From: an uncultured Campylobacter sp.
Lineage (GTDB): Bacteria > Campylobacterota > Campylobacteria > Campylobacterales > Campylobacteraceae
DNA length: 20,992 nucleotides
Reading direction: 5' to 3'
NCBI RefSeq assembly: GCF_938040115.1
Contig: NZ_CALHXD010000120.1
Location: forward strand, 1-20,992
Below the pieces are notes generated by a model that was not told the DNA's origin, did not search any database, and saw only the letters and a program-made list of their open reading frames with translations. Numbering within the stretch: position 1 is the first letter of the stretch; every line of letters starts with the position of its first letter. Below, piece by piece: positions 1 through 6,327 of this stretch. The translations under genes were made by a program, and so were the position numbers.

Positions 1-648
1 TCTCCCCCATCACAAGCTTTTTGATAAAGCTGGGCTGCTTTTTGGTAATCTTGATTTACACCTTGACCATTGTGATATAAAAACCCTAAGTTAAAGCAAC
101 CCTTAGCGTCTCCCCCATCACAAGCTTTTTGATAAAGCTGGGCTGCTTTTTGGTAATCTTGATTTACACCTTGACCGTTTTGGTATAAAACCCCTAAGTT
201 AAAGCAACCCAAAGCATCTCCCCCATCACAAGCTTTTTGATAAAGCTGGGCTGCTTTTTTGTAGTCCTGCCTTACTCCTTGACCATTTGTATATGAAATT
301 CCTAAGTTATAGCAACCCGCAGCATATCCCCCATCACAAGCTTTTTGATAAAGCTGGGCTGCTTTTTTGTAGTCCTGCCTTACTCCTTGACCATTTGTAT
401 ATGAAATTCCTAAGTTATAGCAACCCGCAGCATATCCGCCATCGCAAGCTTTTTGATAAAATTGGACTGCTTTTTGATAATCTTGTCTTAGCCCTTTGCC
501 TTCCGCATATAAAGATCCTAAAACGCCGCAACTCAAAGCATTTTCCTCGTCACAAGCCTTCTGCCATAACTGGGCCGCTTTTTGGTAGTCGCCCTTGCTA
601 TAGGCTTCTTGCCCTGGCTCAAAAAGATTTTTTGAAAATCCAACAGAA
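1..648. repeat. Six 108-bp tandem repeats coding Sel1 units
   Basis: Repeat units begin at 1, 109, 217, 325, 433 and 541, an exact 108-bp (36-codon) pitch. The first three share long identical stretches from TCTCCCCCATCACAAGC onward. The units starting at 325 and 433, with the sequence just before them, are identical over roughly 100 bp apart from a few bases. The unit at 541 is clearly diverged. The pitch keeps the reading frame, so gain or loss of a unit would change protein length without breaking the gene. Confidence 0.9.
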
Positions 649-683
649 AACAAAACGACGAGTAAAACAAAAACTCTTTTCAT
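1..683 (-). CDS. Sel1-repeat (SLR) cysteine-rich secreted protein, 3' end outside window
   Basis: The minus strand reads open from an ATG at 683-681 to the left edge, so about 227 codons of the N-terminal part are present and the stop is missing. The start follows AAGGAG with a 5-base gap. The protein opens with a signal peptide (MKRVFVLLVVLFSVGFSKN) and then 36-residue Sel1/TPR-like repeats of the type KAAQLYQKACDGGYAAGCYNLG. Each repeat has a paired ACDxxxxxxC cysteine pattern, as in Helicobacter Hcp proteins, where such cysteines form one disulfide per repeat. This suggests a periplasmic or secreted solenoid that binds proteins or peptidoglycan; the target cannot be told. The repeat units are nearly identical at DNA level, which points to recent tandem expansion. 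Confident in the family, not in the role. Confidence 0.88.
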   Translation of the reverse strand, partial: MKRVFVLLVVLFSVGFSKNLFEPGQEAYSKGDYQKAAQLWQKACDEENALSCGVLGSLYAEGKGLRQDYQKAVQFYQKACDGGYAAGCYNLGISYTNGQGVRQDYKKAAQLYQKACDGGYAAGCYNLGISYTNGQGVRQDYKKAAQLYQKACDGGDALGCFNLGVLYQNGQGVNQDYQKAAQLYQKACDGGDAKGCFNLGFLYHNGQGVNQDYQKAAQLYQKACDGG

Positions 684-750
684 CTCTACTCCTTTATATA
701 TAAAATATCTAAATTCTATTTTGTCTTTTTTGGGCTTAGATTGTTATTAA

Positions 751-896
751 TTATTTTGGCTCGAGGTAAACTAAGCGGATTTTGTCTGCGACGTTATCAT
801 ATCTAAATGCTTCTTTGCTATGTTTTGCCTACGAGAACGCGGTTTTCATCGCAACTTACCGGCGCTTATATCGGCATTAAATTTTGCCGAATAAAT
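751..896 (-). pseudogene. Possible remnant of the 3' end of an unidentified gene
   Basis: Three short open stretches follow one another on the minus strand in different frames and read like one protein broken by frameshifts: IYSAKFNADISAGKLR (896-849), then CDENRVLVGK in the next frame, then HSKEAFRYDNVADKIRLVYL followed by EPK and a TAA at 753-751. None has a start codon with a ribosome site. The residue mix is protein-like and unlike the AT-rich DNA beside it. I do not recognise the family. It may be chance, so confidence is low. Confidence 0.35.
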
Positions 897-910
897 TTAA
901 AACCCCTTTT

Positions 911-937
911 TATTATTTTGTACAGTTATAAATAATA
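911..937. promoter_or_regulatory. NikR-box-like inverted repeat upstream of nikK
   Basis: TATTATT at 911-917 and AATAATA at 931-937 are perfect inverted half-sites with 13 bases between them. The published Helicobacter NikR consensus is TATWATT-N11-AATWATA, so both half-sites match and the spacer is two bases longer. It lies about 27 bp ahead of a possible -10 (964-969) and about 110 bp ahead of the nikK start, a sensible place for a nickel-dependent repressor site. The region is AT-rich, so chance is possible. Confidence 0.4.
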
Positions 938-963
938 CCAAAATATTTTTCTTATACTTTAAA

Positions 964-1014
964 TATGATTTATCTTAAAGATTTAATAAATAATAAGCTT
1001 TGCGGGGGTACAAT
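964..1014 (+). promoter_or_regulatory. Candidate -10 elements for the nik operon
   Basis: Two hexamers could act as the sigma-70 -10 box: TATGAT at 964-969, just downstream of the inverted repeat, and TACAAT at 1009-1014, which would leave a leader of about 28 bases. Campylobacter promoters have weak or absent -35 boxes, so the choice cannot be made from sequence. The same TACAAT hexamer precedes accB in this window. Confidence 0.35.
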
Positions 1015-1047
1015 TTCGTTTAATAAATACCTTCAAAAGGAGCAAAA

Positions 1048-1794
1048 ATGAAAATTAAGTCTTTGGCGCTTATGCTTTTAGGCGTTAGCGCTTACGCGCA
1101 TTTTGGTATGGTCGTACCGTCAAATTCGACCGTGGACGACGAAAAAGAGGCGAATTTGCAGATTACTTACAAATTTACCCATCCTTTTGAGGGCGATATG
1201 ATGAACCTGGTCCTTCCAAACGAGGCGGGCGTTTTTGTAAACGGCAAAAAAGAGGCGATAAAAGGCCTAAAAGAGCTAAAAGAGGATAAATTTAGCTACT
1301 TTACGGCTAGCTACGACGTAAAAGAGCCTGGCATCTATCAGTTTTATATGGATCCAAAGCCCTATTTCGAGCCTGCAGAGGATAAATTTATAAGGCATAT
1401 AACAAAAACCGTCGTCGATGCCTACGGCTACGGTGAGGGCTGGGATAAACCGGCCGGGCTAAAAGCCGAGATAGTGCCGCTAACGCGTCCTTATGGGCTT
1501 TATAAGGGAAATTTATTTTCAGGCGTGGTTTATTATAAAGGAAAACGCGCCAAAAACGTAACCGTCGAGGTAGAGTACTATAACACCAAAGGGCTAAAAG
1601 CGCCGTCCGATGCCCACGTAACTCAGGTCGTAAACACGAACGAGCAGGGCGAATTTAGCTTTGCGATGCCGCTTGAGGGCTGGTGGGGATTTGCCGCTCT
1701 GATAGACGACGACCAAAAGATAAAACACGAGGGCAAAGAGTATCCAGTGGAGCTTGGAGCCGTCATCTGGGTGCAAACTAAAGAGTATAAATAA
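1048..1794 (+). CDS. nikK: NikK-type periplasmic nickel uptake component (DUF4198)
   Basis: This 248-residue protein begins with a signal peptide (residues 1-17, ending AYA before His18), so it should be periplasmic. The body resembles DUF4198 / NikK proteins that accompany ECF nickel transporters, with the typical HFGMVVPS motif directly after the signal. It is thought to deliver or bind nickel for the NikMLQO transporter; the exact role in the family is not well settled. The start follows AAAAGGAGC with suitable spacing. It is the first gene of a five-gene set: the stop TAA is followed at once by the ATG of nikM. The position at the head of a complete nickel ECF operon is the strongest evidence for the name. 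Confidence 0.82.
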   Translation: MKIKSLALMLLGVSAYAHFGMVVPSNSTVDDEKEANLQITYKFTHPFEGDMMNLVLPNEAGVFVNGKKEAIKGLKELKEDKFSYFTASYDVKEPGIYQFYMDPKPYFEPAEDKFIRHITKTVVDAYGYGEGWDKPAGLKAEIVPLTRPYGLYKGNLFSGVVYYKGKRAKNVTVEVEYYNTKGLKAPSDAHVTQVVNTNEQGEFSFAMPLEGWWGFAALIDDDQKIKHEGKEYPVELGAVIWVQTKEYK

Positions 1795-2382
1795 ATGCAC
1801 ATTAGCGAAGGCGTTTTAAAACCCGAAATCATCGTGCCTTGCTCGGCTCTTTGCGTTGTTTTGGTCTCAAGCTTGATTTACAAGCTAAAAACGAGCGAGA
1901 TACCCAAGGTAGCGGCCGTCAGCGCGATGTTTTTTATGGCGTCTTTTATCCACGTGCCCATCGGCATTACCTCGATACATCTCGTGCTAAGCGGCCTTGC
2001 GGGGGCGTTTTTGGGCGCAAACGCGGTCTTGGCTATTTTTATCGCGCTGTTTTTTCAGGCCTTGCTTTTTGGTTACGGCGGACTGAGCGCGCTTGGCGTA
2101 AATTTGCTCATTATCGCTTCTCCGGCGCTTCTTAGCCCATATCTTTTAAAGCTATCTTTTAAGCGATATAGGCCCTTTTTCTGGTTTTTGATAGGGTTTT
2201 TGCCTATACTTTGCTCTTCGGTTTTGCTCTCCTTGACGCTTGTTTTAAATGGCAAAGAGTTTGCGCCCGTGGCCGCGCTTGTTTTTACTTCAAATTTAGC
2301 CCTTATGGCGCTTGAGGGGATCATCTCGCTTTTTGCGCTTTCTTTTATTTATAGGGTTAAAAAGGATCTTTTGATTTGCTAA
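1795..2382 (+). CDS. nikM: ECF nickel/cobalt transporter substrate-specific subunit CbiM/NikM
   Basis: A 195-residue multi-pass membrane protein that starts MHIS, the hallmark N-terminus of CbiM/NikM in which His2 helps coordinate the metal. Further family features are HVPIGITSIHLVLSGLAGA near residues 53-71 and LFGYGGLSALGVN near residues 91-103. It is the S-component that captures Ni2+ (or Co2+) and passes it through the membrane with NikQ and NikO. The ATG directly abuts the nikK stop codon, and the last bases overlap nikL, so translation is probably coupled. Nickel rather than cobalt is favoured because NikK and NikL homologues flank it instead of CbiN. Confidence 0.92.
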   Translation: MHISEGVLKPEIIVPCSALCVVLVSSLIYKLKTSEIPKVAAVSAMFFMASFIHVPIGITSIHLVLSGLAGAFLGANAVLAIFIALFFQALLFGYGGLSALGVNLLIIASPALLSPYLLKLSFKRYRPFFWFLIGFLPILCSSVLLSLTLVLNGKEFAPVAALVFTSNLALMALEGIISLFALSFIYRVKKDLLIC

Positions 2383-2828
2383 AAATACTTTTAATGATGC
2401 TTTTAGCAAGCTTCCTAAACGCGCACTCTCTGAAAGGCTTTGCAAAGCAAGATGGCGAATTTATCGAGATAAAAAGCTATTTTTACGGAAATTCCCCTTG
2501 CAAAAACTGCCCCGTAGCTTTTATAAAAGACGGCACCCAGATAGCAGGCGCGCAAACTGATGAAAACGGCTTTGCCAGAGCTAAAATCCCCGCAGATGAA
2601 TTTGAAATCCTGATCGACGGCGGACTAGCGCACGAAAAAAGGATCAAATTTACCGCAAACAAAGACGAGCTAAAAAGCGCCGAAAGTAACGCGTCAAACG
2701 ATGTATCAAAGGTCAAATTTGACGAAAGCGAGGAGGATTTTGGGGCTTACGCGCTTAAATTTATCCTTGCATTTGCCGGAATCGGGCTGTTTTTCGGCGG
2801 AATTTATCTGGTAAAAAGAGGCAAATGA
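2376..2828 (+). CDS. nikL: NikL-type accessory component of nickel ECF transporter
   Basis: A 150-residue protein starting at TTG, with AAGGA about 9 bases upstream and a 7-bp overlap with nikM. An N-terminal hydrophobic signal (LKILLMMLLASFLNAHS) is followed by a periplasmic domain with a CKNCP motif near residue 33 and an ENGFARAKIP stretch like the beta-sandwich DUF4198-related domains. It ends with one C-terminal membrane helix (about residues 124-146) and a basic tail. This arrangement fits NikL, which replaces CbiN/NikN in NikKMLQO systems. The CxxC pair could bind metal or be redox active; that is inference. An in-frame ATG at 2394 is a less likely start because it would cut the signal peptide. 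Confidence 0.78.
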   Translation: MLKILLMMLLASFLNAHSLKGFAKQDGEFIEIKSYFYGNSPCKNCPVAFIKDGTQIAGAQTDENGFARAKIPADEFEILIDGGLAHEKRIKFTANKDELKSAESNASNDVSKVKFDESEEDFGAYALKFILAFAGIGLFFGGIYLVKRGK

Positions 2829-3472
2829 ACCTATCCGTTTTACTCGTTTGTTTTACTTTTTTTAGCTTCAAAGTCTCGCTTTCAAGCGCTACGGACGCCG
2901 TTTTCATCGCGCCCGTGCTTTTTTTGGCGATTTTAAATTTTAAAAATCTTTTTGAAATTTTAAAATCCGTTTTAAAACTAAATATTTTTATAATCTTAGT
3001 CGTCTTAAGCCTCGTTCTTTACGGAGAATACGCGCTTGCAAAGCTGATATTTATAAGGTCAAATTTGATCATACTTTTTGGACGGCTGGCTTTTTACGGA
3101 AGCGATTATTTTAGTATCGCGCTTGCGGTTTCGTCGCTAAATTTAGGCGACAAGCTAACGGCGATTTTTTATTTTAGCGCCAAATTTACGGCCGATCTTA
3201 AAACGATATTTTTAAGGCTAAAAAAGACTCTAAAAGTTCGAGGATTTGAGCCTAAAGCCTCGCTTTTTACCTACAAAATTTACGCAAATTTAGTCGCTAT
3301 GCTTTTTTTGGAGGCGTTTTATAAGGCGAGCGTTCTTGAAAAAACCTTTGTTTGCAGGGGATTTGACGGCAAGCTTTACGGAGATAAAAGCCTCAAAATA
3401 AGCGTTAAAGACGCCGCTATAATCGCTTTAACGGCGTGCTGTTATATTTTTAGTTTAGGAGTCACGATATGA
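2825..3472 (+). CDS. nikQ: ECF nickel transporter transmembrane subunit CbiQ/NikQ
   Basis: A 215-residue membrane protein of the CbiQ family, the T-component that couples the substrate subunit to the ATPase. It has several hydrophobic helices, and near residues 130-145 and 175-180 it shows the two short Arg-Gly motifs (KVRGFEPK and CRGFDG) that contact the ATPase in this family. It is a little shorter than many CbiQ proteins. The ATG overlaps the nikL stop by 4 bp (ATGA), and its own end overlaps nikO in the same manner. Confidence 0.85.
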   Translation: MNLSVLLVCFTFFSFKVSLSSATDAVFIAPVLFLAILNFKNLFEILKSVLKLNIFIILVVLSLVLYGEYALAKLIFIRSNLIILFGRLAFYGSDYFSIALAVSSLNLGDKLTAIFYFSAKFTADLKTIFLRLKKTLKVRGFEPKASLFTYKIYANLVAMLFLEAFYKASVLEKTFVCRGFDGKLYGDKSLKISVKDAAIIALTACCYIFSLGVTI

Positions 3473-4119
3473 GCTGCACGATAAGCCTAAAAAACGTCTG
3501 CGCAAAAATAGGCGAAAGAACGCTTTTTGAAAATCTAAATTTAAACGCGACGCACAAGGATAAAATCGCGCTCATAGGCCCAAACGGTTGCGGTAAAAGC
3601 ACCTTGCTAGAGATAATGGCGGGACTCAAAGCGCCTTGCGGCGGGCATATCGAGCTTTTTCACCATAAAATTTCAAATTTAGACGAGTACAAGCCGTTTC
3701 GCCGCGACGTGGGCTATCTTTTTCAAGAGAGCAACGATTGTTTTATCTGCCCGAGCGTGCGCGACGACGTGATGTTTTCGCTACTTAGCCGCGGCGAGGA
3801 CGAGGACGGCTCTCGCGCAAAAGCTGAGAAAATTTTACGCGAGCTTGAAATTTGGCATCTAAAAGACGAGATCGTTTTTAACCTCTCCGGAGGCGAGAAA
3901 AAGCTCGTCGCGCTAGCTGGGATACTGGTGGCCGAGCCTAAAATTTTACTACTTGACGAGCCTACGACCGCGCTTGATGCGGATATGCAAAGAAGGATAG
4001 CCGCTATCTTAAAATCCCTCGACGTCACGCAGATAATCGTCTCTCACGACAAGGAATTTATAAGCGACGTAGCGAGCGCGATGTACCGCCTAACCAAAAA
4101 CGGACTAGAGCCGATATAA
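3469..4119 (+). CDS. nikO: ECF nickel transporter ATP-binding subunit CbiO/NikO
   Basis: A 216-residue ABC ATPase. Visible motifs are Walker A GPNGCGKS (37-44), Q-loop Gln86, signature NLSGGEKK (138-145), Walker B ILLLDEP (159-165) and the switch His193. It powers the NikKMLQ nickel importer from the cytoplasmic face. It is somewhat short because it lacks the C-terminal extension found in many CbiO proteins. The start overlaps nikQ by 4 bp. No clear terminator follows before the separately promoted modA. Confidence 0.9.
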   Translation: MSCTISLKNVCAKIGERTLFENLNLNATHKDKIALIGPNGCGKSTLLEIMAGLKAPCGGHIELFHHKISNLDEYKPFRRDVGYLFQESNDCFICPSVRDDVMFSLLSRGEDEDGSRAKAEKILRELEIWHLKDEIVFNLSGGEKKLVALAGILVAEPKILLLDEPTTALDADMQRRIAAILKSLDVTQIIVSHDKEFISDVASAMYRLTKNGLEPI

Positions 4120-4162
4120 AATATTTTTATTTATACTTCTTTAAAAAAGCTCCGAAAATAGC

Positions 4163-4210
4163 AAAATTTATCAATGTATAATGATATATTTCATAAAATT
4201 GATAAATTTT
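4163..4210. promoter_or_regulatory. Perfect 13-bp inverted repeat around the modA promoter
   Basis: AAAATTTATCAAT (4163-4175) and ATTGATAAATTTT (4198-4210) are exact reverse complements separated by 22 bases. The -10 hexamer TATAAT (4177-4182) lies between the arms, so transcription would start inside the repeat and only the right arm would be in RNA. This favours a DNA operator over a terminator. A molybdate-responsive regulator such as ModE is a logical candidate, but I do not see a known ModE consensus. Confidence 0.6.
4177..4182 (+). promoter_or_regulatory. -10 box of modA promoter
   Basis: TATAAT, a perfect sigma-70 -10 hexamer, 47 bases ahead of the modA ATG. Confidence 0.6.
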
Positions 4211-4228
4211 ATTTCAAAGGAGAATTTT

Positions 4229-4930
4229 ATGAAAAAATTACTACTTATTTCTATCGCGGCCGCGGTTGCCTTTGGCGGCGAAAATTTGCTCGTAGGAGCT
4301 GGCGGCGGATACAAAAAACCCGTCACTGAAGTGATAGAAAATCTCAAAAAAGAGGGCGTTCAGATCGAAGGCGCGTTTGCAAATTTGGGCCAAATCACTA
4401 TCCAAGCAAAAGAGGGCAAGATGGCTGCGATCGTTGGCGACGAGGCGTTTTTAAAGAAAACCGACCTTGATATAAAAGGCTATGAACGCATCGGCAAGGG
4501 CGCTTTGGTGTTAGTCACGCCAAAAGGCAAGCAGATAAAAGACGTATCTGAGCTAAAAAATCTCGCCAAAATCGCGATGCCCGATGCCAAAAAAGCGATC
4601 TACGGCGTGAGGACGACGGAGTTTTTGAAAAGCTCAGGGCTAGAGGCCGATCTAGCGCCTAAGATGCTACCGGTCGCGGGCGTACCGCAAGTAGTCGCCT
4701 ATGTCACGAACGGCGAAGTGGACGCGGGCTTTATCAACTCGACTGAAGCCGTGGCTAGAGAGGGCGAGTTTGGTAGCGTGATATATATCGACGAGGCGCT
4801 TTATAGCCCGGTTTTCATCTCGGCGGCCAAACTTCCGGCGTGCGAGGGTAACGAGGCGTGCGCTAAATTTATAGACGAGATAAAAACTCCTCGCTCGAAG
4901 GAAATTTTCGCTAAATTCGGGCTAAAATAA
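4229..4930 (+). CDS. modA: ModA-like molybdate/tungstate (oxyanion) substrate-binding protein
   Basis: A 233-residue periplasmic binding protein. The ATG at 4229 is chosen over an in-frame ATG at 4181 because AAAGGAG precedes it and a clean signal peptide follows (MKKLLLISIAAAVAFGG); the upstream ATG overlaps the -10 box. The mature part is a type II periplasmic-binding fold related to ModA, with NLLVGAGGGYKKP at its start, ALVLVTPKG in the middle and a hinge-like GEVDAGFINSTEAV near the end. It is divergent and the ligand could be molybdate, tungstate or another oxyanion. It is paired with a ModB-type permease downstream, but no ModC ATPase gene follows. Confidence 0.72.
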   Translation: MKKLLLISIAAAVAFGGENLLVGAGGGYKKPVTEVIENLKKEGVQIEGAFANLGQITIQAKEGKMAAIVGDEAFLKKTDLDIKGYERIGKGALVLVTPKGKQIKDVSELKNLAKIAMPDAKKAIYGVRTTEFLKSSGLEADLAPKMLPVAGVPQVVAYVTNGEVDAGFINSTEAVAREGEFGSVIYIDEALYSPVFISAAKLPACEGNEACAKFIDEIKTPRSKEIFAKFGLK

Positions 4931-5070
4931 TTTAAATCGAGGGCTTTTGGCTCGACCGAATTACTTTCAAATTTGACGTAAAATTTGCATCAAATTTGAT
5001 TTAAATACTAAAATTTGCTCGCTAAATTTAACTCAAATGAAAAGCAAAATTTAACGAAAAAAGGAAAAAT

Positions 5071-5730
5071 TTGCAGGAATTTACCTGGCTTATTCACCCG
5101 CTGCTTTTAAGCGCCAAAACGCTTGCCGTTACTTTTGTACTGCTTCTATTTTTAGGGCTTGGCGCGGCTTATTTTTTGGCGTTTTACCGCGGCAGATTTA
5201 AGGCTGTTTTGGAAGCGGCCGTGATGTTTCCGCTCATTTTTCCGCCGATTGCTACGGGATTTTTGCTGCTTTACGTCTTGGGGCGAAACGGCGTGATCGG
5301 CAAGGCGTTAAATTTACAGATTGTTTTTAGCTTTTCGGCGCTTGTTATCGCTTCGTTTTTAGCGGGCTTGCCGCTGTTTGTAAAGCCCGTTCAAAGCGCG
5401 CTTGAAAGCCTACCCAAAAGCCTAATCGAAGCGGGTCAAAGCCTAGGCAAAAATCGCTTTGAGATAGCTGCTTTTATCCTTATCCCAAACGTCTTTAAAA
5501 GCGTCGTTTCGGCTCTCGTTTTGGCTCTGGCTCGCGGTCTTGGCGAGGTCGGTATCACGCTGATGCTAGGCGGAAATATCGTGGGCAAAACCGACACCGT
5601 TTCGCTAGCTATCTATAATGCGGTTTACGACGGCGAAAACGGCCGCGCGCTCATTTTGAGCGTGATTTTGGTCGTGCTTAGCTTGGTGCTTTTTGGGTTT
5701 ATAAATTTTCTAGAGCGAGCTAAAAAATAA
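5071..5730 (+). CDS. modB: ModB-like ABC transporter permease
   Basis: A 219-residue inner-membrane permease with about five or six hydrophobic helices and the EAA loop (SLIEAGQSLGKNRFEIAAF, near residues 112-130) that docks the ATPase. The family pattern FPLIFPPIATGFLLLY near residues 50-65 and GLGEVGITLMLGGNI near 152-166 match ModB/CysT-type permeases. The start is TTG with AAGGA 5 bases upstream. It lies 140 bp after modA across an AT-rich gap rich in AAATTT words. It should form the membrane channel for the ModA ligand, but the ATPase must come from elsewhere. Confidence 0.8.
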   Translation: MQEFTWLIHPLLLSAKTLAVTFVLLLFLGLGAAYFLAFYRGRFKAVLEAAVMFPLIFPPIATGFLLLYVLGRNGVIGKALNLQIVFSFSALVIASFLAGLPLFVKPVQSALESLPKSLIEAGQSLGKNRFEIAAFILIPNVFKSVVSALVLALARGLGEVGITLMLGGNIVGKTDTVSLAIYNAVYDGENGRALILSVILVVLSLVLFGFINFLERAKK

Positions 5731-5830
5731 ATTTGCTATTTTAAACGCATAAAGCGACGAAGACTCCGAATTTAGCCCGAGCGTAAAAACAAAATACGGC
5801 TTTGCGAGTATAAATTCATTATTTTTTTGC

Positions 5831-5836
5831 TACAAT
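5831..5836 (+). promoter_or_regulatory. -10 box of accB promoter
   Basis: TACAAT preceded by a T-rich run ending TTTTTTTGC, a common arrangement for Campylobacter housekeeping promoters, 39 bases ahead of the accB start. Confidence 0.5.
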
Positions 5837-5874
5837 AAGAAGTTTTGAACTTTAACTATTTAGGAGAAATTTCT

Positions 5875-6327
5875 ATGAAAAAAGAAGACATAAAAGAGCT
5901 GATCGAGTTTTTTAACGACATGGATATGAACCGCATAAAGATAAAAAGCGGGGATTTTGAGGTCGAGCTTGAAAAATTCGCCGACTGCTGCGAGCTGCCA
6001 AAGCCCGTCGTCCAAGCTCCCGCCCCGACTCCGACTCCGGTAAACGTTGTGGTAAGCTCAGAGGTCAAAGCTCCTGCTAATTCTCCAAAAGACAGCATAA
6101 AATCGCCTATGGTCGGTACTTTCTACGCTGCTCCAAGCCCTGGCGCGGCGCCGTTTGTTAAAGTAGGTCAACGCGTGAGAAAAGGCGACGTCGTGGGCAT
6201 CATAGAAGCTATGAAGATAATGAACGAGATCGAGGCCGAATTTGACTGTCAGATCACCGAGCTACTCGTTTCCGACGGCCAGCCGGTCGAGTTTGGCTTG
6301 CCGCTATTTGGCGTGGAGAAAATTTGA
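5875..6327 (+). CDS. accB: Biotin carboxyl carrier protein of acetyl-CoA carboxylase
   Basis: This 150-residue protein carries the biotin of acetyl-CoA carboxylase, the first step of fatty acid synthesis in the cytoplasm. It has an N-terminal helix region, a Pro/Ala/Thr-rich linker (about 43-72) and a C-terminal biotinyl domain with EAMKIMNE, where Lys114 is the biotinylation site. The ATG at 5875 follows TAGGAG; an upstream in-frame TTG at 5845 has no ribosome site. The stop overlaps the accC start by one base (TGATG), so the two are translated together. Confidence 0.96.
   Translation: MKKEDIKELIEFFNDMDMNRIKIKSGDFEVELEKFADCCELPKPVVQAPAPTPTPVNVVVSSEVKAPANSPKDSIKSPMVGTFYAAPSPGAAPFVKVGQRVRKGDVVGIIEAMKIMNEIEAEFDCQITELLVSDGQPVEFGLPLFGVEKI

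Larger units (their letters stand above)
704..1047. other. Intergenic region of 344 bp with gene remnant and nik control elements
   Basis: No intact gene is visible. The left half holds a degraded coding stretch on the minus strand. The right half is very AT-rich and holds the inverted repeat and promoter-like hexamers listed separately, just ahead of the nickel transporter operon. Confidence 0.6.

Noticed and set aside
287..703. 138-codon plus-strand frame
   Set aside because: It is antisense to the Sel1-repeat gene, and its repeats simply mirror the 108-bp DNA repeats.
4934..4956. TCGAG...CTCGA hairpin after modA
   Set aside because: Only a 5-bp stem with no T-run; too weak to call a terminator.
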